Of a DNA stretch of 64,000 bases, positions 1-9,090 are shown one piece after another. Below the pieces are notes generated by a model that searched no databases, was not told the DNA's origin, and saw only the letters and a list, made by a program, of their open reading frames with translations. The translations under genes and the position numbers were made by a program. This DNA is from Arthrobacter sp. MN05-02 (GTDB lineage Bacteria > Actinomycetota > Actinomycetes > Actinomycetales > Micrococcaceae): NCBI GenBank assembly GCA_004001285.1, contig AP018697.1:744001-808000 (forward strand), written 5' to 3'. The first letter of the stretch is position 1. Each line of letters starts with the position of its first letter.

Positions 1-235
1 GGGCCGTCACGATGGGGATGTAGGCTCCGCGCTGCGGGATGAGCTCGACGAGGCCATCGGCGACCAGGAGGAGGAATGCCTCCCGGACGGGAGTCCGTGA
101 GACACCGATCCGTTCCGCCAACTCCTGCTCGTTCAGGAACCGGCCCTGCATCGATCCGTCCGTCAGGACGTTCTCCCGCAGGTACGAGTACGCCCTGTCG
201 CGACCCGAGACCGCTGCGCCGACTGTTCTTCCCAT
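1..235 (-). CDS. GntR-family transcriptional regulator, N-terminal part (runs off the left edge)
   Basis: The reading frame starts at the ATG at 235; a TAA lies in frame two codons upstream, so this start or a later one is forced. The 78 visible residues form a GntR winged helix: a helix near residues 10-25, then LNEQELAERIGVSRTPVREA (about 34-53), the DNA-recognition part, and a wing ending in LIPQRGAYIPIV. The PQRGAYIP-type wing is usual for FadR/FCD members, but the ligand domain lies outside the window, so the subfamily is inferred. It is divergent from the nitrilase gene at 267 and probably controls that gene and perhaps itself. Confidence 0.85.
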   Translation of the reverse strand, partial: MGRTVGAAVSGRDRAYSYLRENVLTDGSMQGRFLNEQELAERIGVSRTPVREAFLLLVADGLVELIPQRGAYIPIVTA

Positions 236-238
236 ACA

Positions 239-252
239 TTAGGTATACAACG
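239..252. promoter_or_regulatory. Palindromic candidate operator between the GntR gene and the nitrilase gene
   Basis: The 31-bp divergent intergenic region holds the perfect 6-bp palindrome GTATAC at 243-248, in the context TAGGTATACAA. It lies just upstream of the nitrilase ribosome binding site (AAAAGGAG, 254-261). GntR/FadR proteins bind short palindromes of the type TnGTnnnACnA; the site resembles this but does not match it exactly. Assignment to the neighbouring regulator is inference. Confidence 0.4.
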
Positions 253-266
253 AAAAGGAGTACCCC

Positions 267-1061
267 ATGCGCGTAGCCGTCGCACAGATGACCAGTGGAT
301 CCGATCCGGTGGCGAACCTCGCACTCGTCGAGCAACTCGCCGGCGAGGCAGCGGAGGGGGGAGCGGACCTCGTGGTCTTCCCCGAAGCGACCATGTGCGC
401 TTTCGGCAACGACCTCTCCGCCGTCGTCGAGCCCCTGGACGGGCCCTGGGCGTCGCGGGTCCGGACGATCGCCGACCGCCTCGGGATCGTGGTGGTGGCA
501 GGCATGTTCACGCCCGGCAGCGAGGGCCGTGTCCGGAACACGCTGCTCGCCGTCGGGCCCGGCGTCGACACCAGCTACGACAAGGTGCACCTGTTCGACG
601 CCTTCGGGTACCGGGAATCGGAAAGCGTGGAGCCGGGCACCCGGCCCGTGGTCTTCACGCTCGACGACGTCACGGTGGGCCTCGCGACCTGCTACGACAT
701 CCGCTTCCCCGCGCTGTTCACCGCGACGGCGGCGGAAGGTGCCCGGGTGAACATCGTCTGCGCCTCCTGGGGAGCCGGCGAGGGCAAGGTCGACCAGTGG
801 TCGCTGCTGGCCCGGGCACGAGCCCTGGACAGCACCACGTTCGTGGTGGCGTGCGGCCAGGCCGATCCGGCCAGCAGTGGTCTGCCGCTGGTCGGGACGG
901 CCCCCACAGGTGTCGGGCACAGCGCCGTCGTCTCCCCGCTCGGTCGGGTCCTCGTGGAGTTCGGCCCCGAGCCGGCACTCGAGTTCGTCGACATCGACCC
1001 GGCGGAGGTCGACGACGCCCGCGGCACACTGCCCGTCCTCGCCAACGCGCGGTCCTTCTAG
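267..1061 (+). CDS. Carbon-nitrogen hydrolase (nitrilase superfamily)
   Basis: This 264-residue protein has the length and the Glu-Lys-Cys triad of the nitrilase superfamily: Glu40 in FPEA, Lys106 in YDKVHLFD and Cys142 in ATCYDIRFP. Such cytosolic enzymes hydrolyse amides, carbamoyl amines or nitriles through a cysteine thioester; LATCYDIRFP fits the amidase/omega-amidase-like branches better than true nitrilases. The ATG at 267 follows AAAAGGAG by five bases. It is convergent with the ABC-transporter operon and divergent from the GntR gene, so an imported amide or nitrogen compound is a reasonable but unproven substrate. Confidence 0.85.
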   Translation: MRVAVAQMTSGSDPVANLALVEQLAGEAAEGGADLVVFPEATMCAFGNDLSAVVEPLDGPWASRVRTIADRLGIVVVAGMFTPGSEGRVRNTLLAVGPGVDTSYDKVHLFDAFGYRESESVEPGTRPVVFTLDDVTVGLATCYDIRFPALFTATAAEGARVNIVCASWGAGEGKVDQWSLLARARALDSTTFVVACGQADPASSGLPLVGTAPTGVGHSAVVSPLGRVLVEFGPEPALEFVDIDPAEVDDARGTLPVLANARSF

Positions 1062-1076
1062 GGCCGTAGGCCCGGC

Positions 1077-1104
1077 GCGGCGCCTGCCGACGGGCAGGCG
1101 CCGC
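1077..1104. terminator. Bidirectional hairpin terminator between convergent genes
   Basis: A perfect 12-bp stem (GCGGCGCCTGCC at 1077-1088, GGCAGGCGCCGC at 1093-1104) closes a four-base loop between the stop codons at 1061 and 1114. There is no long T tract, as is common in high-GC actinobacteria. It could serve both converging transcripts. Confidence 0.65.
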
Positions 1105-1113
1105 AGCGTCCCC

Positions 1114-2337
1114 CTAGGCGCCCGCCGACGTCGTCCCCGGGGCGTTTCCCGCCCGCCATACGAATTCCGGTACGGTCCCGTTGATCTCCCAGTCGCCGAC
1201 GATGCGCGACTTGTAGATCACGGGGTTGTGGGACGAGATGGTGCGGGCGTTGCGCCAGTGCCGGTCGAGCTGGAGGCCCTTCCGGGTCGATGACGCGCCG
1301 AGCGCGTCGAAGATCGTCGAGGCAGCCCGCTGGACCTGCTCGGTCACCACGATCTGCGCCTGGGAGGACGCGAATTCCACCGCTACTGCAGCGGCGTCCG
1401 CCTCGTCGCGCGGACGGTCGGAGTGGGCCTCGTAGGCCTCCTGCACCAGCTCGGCCACCCGGAGCGCAGCAGCCTCGGAGGCGAAGGCGAGCGCCGAGAC
1501 CTCCCCGACCACCTGCTGCACCTGGATGTCCTCGCTGGGCCTCGTACCGTTCCCATGGCTGAAGGTGCGGGTCCTCCCGCGCACCTCCGCGGCCACGTCC
1601 CGGACGGCTGCGCGGGCGATTCCCGCGAGCGTCGCGACATGGACGAGCTGGTAGACCCCCGTGTCGTACGGCGGGTGGTCCGCCTCGATGATCACGTCCT
1701 CGGCCGGCACGAGGACGTTCCGGAACACGGATGTCCCGCTTGCGGTCAGACGCTGGCCGAATCCGTCCCAGTCGTCGACGATCTCCACGCCGGGCGCATC
1801 CCGCCGGACGAGGGCGATGACGTCGACGCCGTCGTCCGTGCGCGCACCCGTCTGGATCCAGTCGGCGTAGAGGCTGCCCGTCGTGTAGTACTTGGTGCCG
1901 TCGACGCGGTAATCGTCGCCGTCGCGCGTGATGGTGGTGCTGACACCGCCGACGGCGACGGGTCCGGTCTCGGTCCAGGCGTTGCCCAGCACCGCTCCCT
2001 CGGCGACGCGACGCAGCCAGACGGTGTCGTTCGCGTAGAGCCGGTCCTCGACGAACGCGATGTGGGACCGGAGGGCCTGCGCGAGGTTGGACTCCGCGGC
2101 GGCGAGCTCGATGAGCAGGCGGAAGAACTGCGGGGCGCTGATGCCGCCACCGCCGAGGTCGACGGGAACGCGCAGCGCGGTGAAGCCTGCGTCGGCGAGC
2201 CGGCGCACCTGGCGGTGCAGCAGGATCCGCTCGTCCTCGCGCTCGGCGGCGCCGGCCGCAATCTCCTCGAACAGTGGACGGAAGCGTTGCGCGAGCACCC
2301 CGTAGGTGACGGGTGCGGTGAGGGTTTCGGTGGTCAT
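1114..2337 (-). CDS. Acyl-CoA dehydrogenase-fold flavoprotein, DszC/SfnB-like monooxygenase
   Basis: The 407-residue protein has an acyl-CoA dehydrogenase fold: helical N-domain, a middle beta domain (AWTETGP near 120, then VDGTKYYTTG), and a helical C-domain ending in HWRNARTISSHNPVIYKSR near 365-385. That last motif is typical of the FMNH2-dependent monooxygenase branch (DszC, SfnC-like) rather than of true acyl-CoA dehydrogenases; it lacks the usual catalytic-glutamate context. The ATG at 2337 overlaps the stop of the upstream ATPase gene by four bases, so it is the last gene of the ABC operon. It may oxidise the imported compound, for example an organosulfur or organonitrogen substrate; this is inference. 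Confidence 0.75.
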   Translation of the reverse strand: MTTETLTAPVTYGVLAQRFRPLFEEIAAGAAEREDERILLHRQVRRLADAGFTALRVPVDLGGGGISAPQFFRLLIELAAAESNLAQALRSHIAFVEDRLYANDTVWLRRVAEGAVLGNAWTETGPVAVGGVSTTITRDGDDYRVDGTKYYTTGSLYADWIQTGARTDDGVDVIALVRRDAPGVEIVDDWDGFGQRLTASGTSVFRNVLVPAEDVIIEADHPPYDTGVYQLVHVATLAGIARAAVRDVAAEVRGRTRTFSHGNGTRPSEDIQVQQVVGEVSALAFASEAAALRVAELVQEAYEAHSDRPRDEADAAAVAVEFASSQAQIVVTEQVQRAASTIFDALGASSTRKGLQLDRHWRNARTISSHNPVIYKSRIVGDWEINGTVPEFVWRAGNAPGTTSAGA

Positions 2338-4222
2338 CGGTCGGCTCCTGCCGGATTCTGTGCGGACGGGGTGGCATCGGGAACGACGGCGGGCCGGCGC
2401 GCGGGCATGTCCGGCACGGCGTCGAGCAGCGCCCGCGTGTAGTCGGTGGTCGGGGCGGCGAAGATCGCCTCGGCACCACCGGACTCGACCACGCGGCCGT
2501 CCTTGAGGACCAGGACGTCGTCGCTGACGTGGTGGATGACGCCGAGGTCGTGGCTGATGAACAGGTAGCTCAGCCCGAGCTGTTCCTGGAGGTCCGCGAG
2601 GAGGTCGAGGACCTGCGCCTGGATCGAGACGTCGAGGGCGGACACGGGCTCGTCGAGCAGCAGGACACGGGGCTGGAGCGCGAGGGCACGGGCGATCGCC
2701 ACGCGCTGGCGCTGGCCGCCCGAGAGGGTGAGCGGCCGCCGCTCGAGGAGGTCGAGCGGCAGGCCTACCTGGCCGAGGAGTTCGGCCGCGCGGTCCCGCC
2801 GTTCGCCCGGCGCCCCGACGGAACCGGCGTCCAGGGCATCCGTGAGAACCCGGCCGACGCTGAACCGGGGATCGAAGGAACTCAGCGGATCCTGGTTGAC
2901 GAGCTGGATGTCGGGCCGGTGCGGGCGGCGGAGATCCTCCGGAATGGTAGCCGGGCCGGTCGTGCCGCGTCGGCGGCCGCCGGGAGTGGCTGCCCGCCGA
3001 ATGGCCGCCCTCGGTGGGATCCACCCTTGCGTGTCGGGCGCTGAAGATCCCGGTTCCGGCCCGGGATCGCCCGTCCTCGGGACGATCGGCGCCGGGCGCT
3101 CCACCTCCCACCCACGGCAGCCCCCCGAGGGTGACCGTCCCGGCGTCGGGCTCGGTGAGACCAAGCGCGATGCGCGCGGTGGTCGACTTCCCGGATCCCG
3201 ATTCACCGACGATGCCCAGCGTCCTGCCTGGCGGGAGAGTGAAGGAGACGTCGTCCACCACGGTGCGACGCGAGCCGTCCGGGGAGGCGTAGGTCTTCAC
3301 GAGGTTGCGGGCCGCCAGTGCCGGTGCGTCCGCGGAGAAGGCCGAGACCCGTGTGGGCCGTGAGGTCACGGAGACCCGCGGGACGGCCGAGAGCCGGGTG
3401 CCCTTGCCCGCCGCGGAGGGCACGGCATCGATCAGCTGGCGCGTGTACTCGTGGCGCGGGTTGCCCAGCACCTCGTCGGCCCCGGCCGGACTCGACGATG
3501 CGTCCGTGCTGCATCACGGCGATCTCGTCCGCGAGGTGGCTGACGACGGCGAGGTCGTGCGAGATGAAGATGAGCCCGCGGCCCTGCTCCTTCAGTCCGG
3601 CCAGCAACTCGAGGATCTGGGCCTGCACCGTGGCGTCGAGGGCGGTGGTGGGCTCGTCGGCGATCACGAGCTGCGGATCGAGCACTGTCGCCTGGGCGAT
3701 CAGCGCACGCTGGCGGAGGCCGCCGGACAGCTCGCCGGAGCGCTGCCGCGCACGGACCTCGGGATCGGGGATCCCGGCGTCGCGCAGGGCGGCGTACACC
3801 CGCTCCTGCCGCTCATCCCTGCCGCGGATACCGTGGGCACGGAGGGCCTCGTCGATCTCCTGGCCCACGGTGCGCAGGGGATCGAGGGACACGAGCGCGT
3901 CCTGCAGCACGTAGCCGATGTCCTTGCCGCGCAGTCGCCGCCACTGCCGCTCCGACAGGCGGGCGGCGTCGCGGCCGAGGACGTCGAGGCGGTCGGCGGA
4001 CACCCGGGCGTTGGCGGCGTTGAGCCCCACGAGCGTGCGGGCCGTGACGGTCTTGCCGGAGCCCGATTCACCCACGAGGGCGAGCGCCTTGCCGGGAGCG
4101 AGGGCCAGCGAGACGTCGCGGACGACATCGACGACGCCGCGCGGGGTGCTGAAGGAGACGTTCAGGTTGTCGATGGCGAGCAGCGGCTGCTGCACGGTCT
4201 TCGTTCCGGTGGTGTTCGTCAT
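2334..4222 (-). pseudogene. Fused double ATP-binding protein of a peptide/nickel-type ABC transporter (DppD-DppF type), two frame changes
   Basis: From the ATG at 4222 the first ATPase shows Walker A GESGSGKT, signature LSGGLRQR and Walker B VIADEPTTALD, and runs to HGRIVESG near 3490. There a four-G run shifts the frame by one extra base; dropping one G restores ADEVLGNPRHEYT and the linker into the second ATPase (Walker A GESGSGKST, about 3240). A second net +1 shift lies between about 3110 and 2925, after which QLVNQDPLSSFDPRF, LSGGQRQRVAIARA and LLLDEPVSALD follow to the TGA at 2334-2336. Both ATPase sites are otherwise intact, so sequence errors are as likely as a real pseudogene. It lies 2 bp after the permease and overlaps the flavoprotein start by 4 bp. 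Confidence 0.8.
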
Positions 4223-4224
4223 GG

Positions 4225-5124
4225 TCAGACCTCTGCTTCGAGTCGGCGCTGCAGGTGGTGGCCCACCACGGTGGTGGTCAGCGCGGCGAGGGTGATGAAG
4301 ATGCCGGGGAAGGCCGCGATCCACCAGGCGACCTGGAGGTAGTTGCGACCGTCGGCGAGCATGGCGCCCCACTCCGCGGCGGGTGGCTGGGCGCCGAGGC
4401 CGAGGAAGCTCAGCGACGAGGCCCAGACGATGGCCTGGCCGATCCCGAGCGTCACGAGCACGAAGAGGGGCCGTGCGACGTTGGGGACGATCGTGTGCCA
4501 GAGGATGTGCGATTTCGAACGGCCGAGGGCGAGGGCTGTTTCCACATACGGAGCCGCGACCACCTGCAGGGTCTGCGTGCGGAGCATCCTTGCATACCCA
4601 GGGGCCGAACCGACCCCGACGGCGATGGCGGCGGTGACGACGCCGGTGCCGGACACCGCGATGACGATCAGGGCGAGGAGCAGGCCCGGGAAGGCGAACA
4701 GGATCTCCACGAAACGGCAGATCGCCGAGTCCAGCCATCTGCCGGAGACACCGGCGGTGATGCCGAGGGCGCCGCCGAGGATCAGCCCGATGGCGGTGGC
4801 GGCGAGGCCGAGCAGCAGCGATTGCCCCGTGCCGGCGATCACGCGGGAGAAGACATCACGGCCGTTCTGGTCCGTGCCGAACAGATGGAGGCCATCGGGT
4901 GACTGGAAGGCGTTGGCGGGGTCGATCTCGAAGGGATCCTGCCGCAGGAAGACCGACGGCGCGACGGCGGCGAGCACCAGGAAGGCGAGGAGCGCACCGG
5001 CGATCCAGACGCCGATGGGTGTGTTGCGGACCAGGCGCCCGGCGCGGGAGGGAGGAGGCGCTGCCGCCGAGGGAGCGGCGGTGCCGCCCTCCGCCGTCGT
5101 GGTGGGGTCGAGGGTGAGGCTCAT
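4225..5124 (-). CDS. ABC transporter permease, DppC/OppC type
   Basis: The 299-residue membrane protein has a first transmembrane helix near residues 38-60, a periplasmic-type loop with FGTDQNGRDVFSRVI (about 83-97), and the inner-membrane permease block with the EAA-like loop VETALALGRSKSHILWHTIVPN that contacts the ATPase. LSFLGLGAQPPAAEWGAML near the C-terminus is a hallmark of DppC. The N-terminal 30 residues are Ala/Pro/Thr-rich and cytoplasmic. The start overlaps the DppB-like stop by four bases and the stop lies 2 bp before the ATPase ATG, so expression should be coupled. Confidence 0.9.
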   Translation of the reverse strand: MSLTLDPTTTAEGGTAAPSAAAPPPSRAGRLVRNTPIGVWIAGALLAFLVLAAVAPSVFLRQDPFEIDPANAFQSPDGLHLFGTDQNGRDVFSRVIAGTGQSLLLGLAATAIGLILGGALGITAGVSGRWLDSAICRFVEILFAFPGLLLALIVIAVSGTGVVTAAIAVGVGSAPGYARMLRTQTLQVVAAPYVETALALGRSKSHILWHTIVPNVARPLFVLVTLGIGQAIVWASSLSFLGLGAQPPAAEWGAMLADGRNYLQVAWWIAAFPGIFITLAALTTTVVGHHLQRRLEAEV

Positions 5125-6122
5125 GCTGCGGATCCCTTCGGGTTCGTGCGGGGGTCGACCACGCGGTAGAGGACGTCCACCACGAGGTTCACGAGGATGT
5201 AGACCGCGGCGATGATGAACACCACGGCGAGGGTGATGGGCAGGTCACGGTTCACGATGGCGTCCACGAGGGACCGGCCGAGGCCCGGTCGGGCGAAGAT
5301 GATCTCGGCGACGACGGCCGAACTCACGAGCGAGCCGACGGCCCACGCCGAGAGCGTGAGGCCGGGGAGGATCGCGTGGCGCAGGGCGTGGGTGACGCGG
5401 ACGGCGGTGTCGCTCAGCCCGCGGGCACGGGCGCTCAGGACGAAGGGCTGGGCGAGGGCGTCCTCGAAGGAGGACCGCGTGACCTGGGCGATGAACCCGG
5501 CGAGCGGGACGGCCAGCGAGAGTGCCGGCAGGACGAGTGACCGGAAGCCGTCGTTGCCGGCGACCGGGAACCAGCCGAGGGTCACCGCGAAGACTACGGC
5601 GAGCATGATGCCCACCCAGAACTGGGGGAGGGAGGCGAAGAACACCTCGACAGCACGCCCGCCGCCGTCGAGCACACGCCCGCGGCCCACCGTCAGGAGC
5701 GTGAACGCCAGGGCGATCACCCAGGCGAACACGAGGGCGAGCCCGGCCAGCTGGAGCGTGGGCAGGATCTGCGGGCCGATGATCTCCAGGACCGGGACCT
5801 TGAAGATGTAGGACACCCCGAAGTCGCCGATGAGCAGGTTGCCGAGATAGGAGAGGTACTGGACGAGGACGGGCTGGTCGAGTCCGTACTCGGCCCGCAC
5901 CGCGGCGACCGTCTCGGGTGACGGCGAGGATCCCGCCCCGCCGAGGATCGCGGTGATCGGGTCACCGGGTGTGAGGCGGAGGACGAAGAACGTGAGGGTC
6001 ACGGCCGCCCAGAGGACGAAGAGGCTGCCGGCCGCACGCTTCGCGATGACCTTGCCGGCGGTACCGGCCGTCGCCGTCGTGCGGGGTGCTGCGCTGAGGG
6101 AATCGAGGGAGGAGGTGCTCAT
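5121..6122 (-). CDS. ABC transporter permease, DppB/OppB type
   Basis: The 333-residue permease begins at the ATG at 6122, which overlaps the stop of the substrate-binding protein gene (ATGA). The first helix (LFVLWAAVTLTFFVLRLTPG) and the following GDPITAILG match DppB. The cytoplasmic coupling loop VLSARARGLSDTAVRVTHAL and the C-terminal VVDVLYRVVDPRTNPK are typical of the family. An open frame extends upstream to 7049, but that part is antisense-like shadow over the lipoprotein gene. Together with the DppC-like partner it forms the transmembrane channel. Confidence 0.9.
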   Translation of the reverse strand: MSTSSLDSLSAAPRTTATAGTAGKVIAKRAAGSLFVLWAAVTLTFFVLRLTPGDPITAILGGAGSSPSPETVAAVRAEYGLDQPVLVQYLSYLGNLLIGDFGVSYIFKVPVLEIIGPQILPTLQLAGLALVFAWVIALAFTLLTVGRGRVLDGGGRAVEVFFASLPQFWVGIMLAVVFAVTLGWFPVAGNDGFRSLVLPALSLAVPLAGFIAQVTRSSFEDALAQPFVLSARARGLSDTAVRVTHALRHAILPGLTLSAWAVGSLVSSAVVAEIIFARPGLGRSLVDAIVNRDLPITLAVVFIIAAVYILVNLVVDVLYRVVDPRTNPKGSAA

Positions 6123-7768
6123 TCTGAATCGACCGCCGTGACGTCGTAGAGGTAGGGAAGGGACAGGCTCGGTTCGAGGGTGAGGTTCGCGTAGCGGTCG
6201 CTCCGCAGTGCCACCTGGCTGGCCTGGTTGTAGAGCGGGAGCTGCAGGGCGTTGTCGCTCACGATCTGCTGCGCCTGGTAGTAGAGGTCCTCGCGCTCGG
6301 CGGGGTCGTCCGTGGCCAGGGCGTCGTTGAGGATGCCGTCGAGCTCCGGGTTGCGGAAGCCCGAGCCGTTCGGGACGAAGCCCGCCGATTCGGTGTATTC
6401 CGAGGAGAAGACGATCCGCAGCACGTCCGCGGTGTTGGTGTTCCAGTAGTCGGCGCGGAGGTCGTACGCGAAGTTGTTGCCGAGCTCGCTGACGGTCGCA
6501 CCGTCGCCGTTCTCGATCAGCACCTCGAAGCCGGCCTTCTTCGCCGTCGCCTGGATCTGCGTGACGAGCGCCTGGTGCGCGGTGGGCCACGCGCCGGGGG
6601 TGTAGGGGAAGTGCACCGTGAGGCGCTCGCCGTCCTTCACGCGGTAGCCCTCGTCGTCGCGTTCGGTCCAGCCCGCCGCGTCGAGCAGGCGGGCCGCCTC
6701 GTCGGGGTCCGGATCGTAGACGTGCTCGAAGTCGGGGGAGTAAAAGCCCGTGGTGGAACTCAGGGGTCCGCCGGCCCGGGTCACGGTGCCGAAGTACACG
6801 CTGTTGATACCCGCGTCGACGTAGGCGCTGCGCAGGAAGGCCTTGCGGACGTCCACGTCGTCGAACGGTGCCCGGGTGGTGTTGAGGATCAGGTTGGTCG
6901 GGTTGCCGGGCCGGTCCTGCAGGATCAGTTCGACGTTCGGGTCCGCCTCGGCCTCGTCGAAGTGCACCGACGGCATGAGGTCGAGGGCGTCCACCTGACC
7001 TGCCCGCAGGAGGCCGTAGCGGGTGGAGTCCTCGGGGACGATGCGCCACTCGATCTTCTCGATGTGCGCCGGCCCCTCGTGCTGCGCATACGGCGGGGCG
7101 GAGTTGTAGTCCTCGTTGCGCACCAGGCTGACCCTGGACTGCGGCACGTAGTCGACGATCTTGTAGGGCCCGGTGCCCACGGGTGCGTTGCAGTTCTCGG
7201 CCTGCGGCCGCTTGAGCGCCTCGGGCGATTCGATGCCGAGGAACGGCTGGGCGAGCACTTCGAGGAACGCGGCGTAGGGCCGGTTGAGGGTGACGACGGC
7301 GGTGGTCTCGTCGACGACCTCGGTGCCCACGTAGGGCTTGAGGTAGCCGCCGGCCGTGCCGGACTGAGTGTCGGGGTCGACCATGTGGTCGAGGTTGGCC
7401 TTGACCGCCTCCGCGGTGAGCTTGGTCCCGTCGGTGAACCAGACGTCGTCGCGCACCGTGAACGTGTAGGTGAGGCCGTCCTCGGACACGGACCAGTCCG
7501 TGGCGAGCCAGGGGTGGATGGCCCCTTCGCTGTCCTGGGACACGAGGGAGTCGAGGTAGTTCGCCGCGATGGACGCCTGCGGCATGTCACCGTTCACGTG
7601 GGGGTCGAGGCAGGAGATGTCCTTGCCGGTGGCGAAGACGAAGGTGTCGTCCTCGCTCGCGGCGGCTGATCCTCCGCAGCCGCTCGTGGTGAGCACCAGC
7701 CCCGCCGCGACGGCGAGCAAAGCGAGGGTGCGGGACGGACGGGGAGTGCTGGGACTTGCTGTTCTCAC
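6119..7768 (-). CDS. Extracellular solute-binding lipoprotein, family 5 (peptide/nickel type)
   Basis: I choose the GTG at 7768 because AGGAG lies six bases upstream; an ATG six codons earlier (7786) has no such site. The protein (549 aa) begins with a positively charged signal peptide, a hydrophobic stretch LALLAVAAGLVL and a lipobox-like TSGC, so it should be a lipoprotein on the outer membrane face. The mature part has the SBP_bac_5 layout, including LTYTFTVRDDVWFTDGT and the VGTGPYKIVDY segment. It is first in the operon and sets its specificity, which cannot be read from the sequence. The stop overlaps the DppB start. Confidence 0.9.
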   Translation of the reverse strand: MRTASPSTPRPSRTLALLAVAAGLVLTTSGCGGSAAASEDDTFVFATGKDISCLDPHVNGDMPQASIAANYLDSLVSQDSEGAIHPWLATDWSVSEDGLTYTFTVRDDVWFTDGTKLTAEAVKANLDHMVDPDTQSGTAGGYLKPYVGTEVVDETTAVVTLNRPYAAFLEVLAQPFLGIESPEALKRPQAENCNAPVGTGPYKIVDYVPQSRVSLVRNEDYNSAPPYAQHEGPAHIEKIEWRIVPEDSTRYGLLRAGQVDALDLMPSVHFDEAEADPNVELILQDRPGNPTNLILNTTRAPFDDVDVRKAFLRSAYVDAGINSVYFGTVTRAGGPLSSTTGFYSPDFEHVYDPDPDEAARLLDAAGWTERDDEGYRVKDGERLTVHFPYTPGAWPTAHQALVTQIQATAKKAGFEVLIENGDGATVSELGNNFAYDLRADYWNTNTADVLRIVFSSEYTESAGFVPNGSGFRNPELDGILNDALATDDPAEREDLYYQAQQIVSDNALQLPLYNQASQVALRSDRYANLTLEPSLSLPYLYDVTAVDSE

Positions 7769-8019
7769 GCGTGGCTCCTGAATCATCGCCCGATGGAGGG
7801 TGATACAGGTCAGCCAGCAGTCGCCCCGGGCGTGCCGGAGCACGGAAGGGCAGACCAACGAAAGCGTGTAGCTTCTCCATCGGTCCTGGCAGTAGCACCG
7901 TTCCCCGTTGCTACACGGGAAGGGTTGCTGCGGCGTCGTCGATCCAGGTCTCTCGGCCGCTCGGGATGGTTATGGCACCAGCTAAGCGCACCGGAGGGCG
8001 ACGGCGCCAGTGGTCTCCG

Positions 8020-8178
8020 TCATATTCGGTCACGCGGCACCGAGGCACGGCTTCCCTCGACGCCCGACAGCTGCACCAGGAGTTCCACCTTGCGGCCGAG
8101 CGCGAAGCCGCTGGTGTCCGGCAGCGGCACCAGGTAATCGTCCTCTACGAGCAGGTCCAGGAGCCGGTAGGCGCCGCG
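8020..8178 (-). pseudogene. Possible IclR-type regulator fragment in the 411-bp gap 7769-8179
   Basis: Directly behind the stop of the UPF0303 gene one minus frame encodes about 50 residues including AYRLLDLLVEDDYLVPLPDT and FALGRKVELL, which resembles the end of the winged helix of IclR regulators. There is no start codon or DNA-binding helix before it and a TGA follows at 8020-8022, so it would be a remnant. From 7787 to 8019, upstream of the lipoprotein gene, I see no gene; the operon promoter presumably lies there, but I could not fix convincing -35/-10 boxes. Confidence 0.35.
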
Positions 8179-8179
8179 G

Positions 8180-8725
8180 CTACAGGCCGGCGGCCGCGTG
8201 GAACGTGCGCAGCGCCTCGACCACGAGCTTGTGGTCCTCCAGCTGCGGCAGGCCGGACACCGTCACGGTGGCCACGGGGCCCACACCCCTGATGTACAGG
8301 GGGAAGGAACCGCCGTGGGCGGCATGTGTCGAGGTGTCGAACATCGGATTGTCCTCGGCGCGGCCGCCGTTGCGCCGGGCCCGCAGGCCGACGAGCAGGG
8401 ACGGCACGTGGTACCGGGCCGCCGTGCGGCTCTTCGCGTCGAGCCAGTAGTCGTTGTCGGGGGTGGCGCCGTCGAGCGCGGCCCGGAACAGGATGTGGTT
8501 CGGCTTGCAGATACTGACCGCGATCGGCAGGTCACGGCCCACACCCAGCTGGACGAGCAGCTGCCCGAGAGCGACGGCGTCGTCGTTCGTGAAGCGCGTG
8601 AACTGGAGCTCGGCGACCTCGGTCTCGATCTTCGCGATGAGCGCCTCGAGGGCTTCGGCAGGCTGGTCGTTCCCGCCGTCGGGATCGAACGGGTGGAGGA
8701 CTGTCGAGGCAGCATCATTGCTCAT
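8180..8725 (-). CDS. UPF0303/HbpS-like heme-degrading domain protein
   Basis: The 181-residue protein fits the UPF0303 family (about 160 aa): an N-terminal helix, LQFTRFTNDDAVALGQLLVQ, PIAVSICKPNHILFRAAL, and the C-terminal GVGPVATVTVSGLPQLEDHK followed by LVVEALR. Members share the GlcG/HbpS fold and some bind heme; a role in degrading heme or sensing small molecules is family inference only. No Shine-Dalgarno sequence precedes the ATG at 8725, but TAGATT ends 7 bases upstream of it, so the mRNA may be leaderless. It stands alone between the ABC operon and gntP. Confidence 0.75.
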   Translation of the reverse strand: MSNDAASTVLHPFDPDGGNDQPAEALEALIAKIETEVAELQFTRFTNDDAVALGQLLVQLGVGRDLPIAVSICKPNHILFRAALDGATPDNDYWLDAKSRTAARYHVPSLLVGLRARRNGGRAEDNPMFDTSTHAAHGGSFPLYIRGVGPVATVTVSGLPQLEDHKLVVEALRTFHAAAGL

Positions 8726-9090
8726 TGGATAAATCTACGTGGTCCATGCGGTCGGACGGAATGTACCTCGGTTGTGTAGCGAACAAGTTACTGCACGTAC
8801 CATCACCCGGTCCGGAGACCGCGGCGACGCCGCAGCTACCGGCAGCGACGTGACCCGCAGCGACGTGGGTCGGCAGCGCCGAGATCAGGCATCGCGGGGT
8901 CCCGGCACGAGCACCACGCGTCGCTCCTCAGGGAACCGGCATCCTCCACGGACGGCCCTGTCAGCCGGCATGTGCCCGGTGTTGGCGTGACATCGGTCGC
9001 ACTGTCGGGCCGGCGGCTCCGTCGGGCCGGTGCGACCCACCGGGATGGGCAACGACGCCCGTCCGGCTTCCCATCAAGGAGTGCGTCACC
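8726..9090. other. 365-bp divergent intergenic region with short direct repeats
   Basis: No gene was recognised. The region must hold the promoters of the UPF0303 gene (leftwards) and gntP (rightwards). It contains two copies of GCAGCGACGTG (about 8841-8867), a third partial copy, and two copies of GTCGGGCCGG about 9005-9035. These could be regulator sites for the gluconate-type permease gene, but no regulator gene is adjacent. The gntP Shine-Dalgarno is AAGGAG at 9076-9081. Confidence 0.4.

Noticed and set aside
1114..3471. One continuous open frame that would fuse the second ABC ATPase half with the flavoprotein
   Set aside because: The middle (about 3100-2337) is out of phase with the conserved ATPase motifs, and the flavoprotein has its own ATG overlapping the true ATPase stop. 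The fusion is accidental.
5121..7049. N-terminal extension of the DppB-like permease up to 7049
   Set aside because: The extension is Arg/Pro-rich, overlies the binding-protein gene, and the ATG at 6122 with ATGA coupling explains the permease start.
7769..8019. SAM-type riboswitch upstream of the binding-protein gene
   Set aside because: Looked for because of the possible sulfur link; no conserved SAM-I/SAM-IV core pairing could be traced by eye.
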